Assembly: GCA_036394195.1 (NCBI GenBank)
Contig: DASWFO010000277.1
Span: 1-19,089, forward strand
Length of the DNA: 19,089 bases
Reading direction: 5' to 3'
Origin: DATJPD01 sp036394195
Lineage (GTDB): Bacteria > Pseudomonadota > Alphaproteobacteria > CACIAM-22H2
The stretch's first letter is position 1. Every line of letters begins with the position of its first letter. The notes under the pieces are model-generated. The model was not told where the DNA came from. It did no database searches and saw nothing but the letters and a program-made list of their open reading frames with translations. Of the stretch, positions 19,087 to 19,089 are shown piece after piece. Position numbers and translations under genes: made by a program.

Positions 19087-19089
19087 ATA

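Overview
The window is high-G+C DNA with very dense coding, and it reads as an alphaproteobacterial chromosome. The evidence is the divergent uvrA / ssb pair followed by gyrA and coaD, a TrmFO-type tRNA methyltransferase, a tRNA-Lys gene with its CCA encoded, and intergenic repeats of the CGTCATTGCGAG / GCAATCCAG type that are common in Rhizobiales and Rhodospirillales. I cannot name a genus.

Left part (1-4490): a short ambiguous fragment and a perfect palindrome precede trmFO (minus strand). Divergent from trmFO is a RidA-like gene. It is followed by an exported Sel1-repeat protein, possibly coupled to a five-codon leader ORF, and a cytoplasmic protein of unknown function (409 aa) only a few bases downstream.

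Centre-left (4491-7941): after a paired REP-like element come three tightly packed genes. They encode a periplasmic NMT1/TauA-like solute-binding protein, an MmgE/PrpD-family protein and an isocitrate-lyase/PEP-mutase-family lyase with an intact K-K-C-G-H motif. Together they look like uptake and breakdown of a small, probably branched carboxylic acid. No permease or ATPase is present.

Centre (8010-10983): a YdcF-like DUF218 protein and a 587-aa exported protein I cannot assign form a patch of visibly lower G+C. They are followed by a convergent 87-aa basic protein gene and, divergent from that, a 66-aa HTH-like regulator with an inverted repeat upstream.

Right part (11017-19089): uvrA (minus), ssb, gyrA, coaD and tRNA-Lys(TTT), a housekeeping block of DNA repair, replication and topology plus coenzyme A synthesis. 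gyrA and coaD overlap by 8 nt. The two long gaps (uvrA-ssb, 309 nt; ssb-gyrA, 526 nt) hold REP-like elements, candidate promoters and strong hairpins.

The most interesting pattern is a family of intergenic hairpins in four gaps. All share the same edges (CGTC outside, CCAG or CCAT inside), but the stems differ in sequence while staying paired, and units often occur as head-to-head pairs. No unmistakable new defence or mobile system is visible. The least explained coding sequences are the 409-aa protein, the 587-aa exported protein and the solute-binding/PrpD/lyase cluster.
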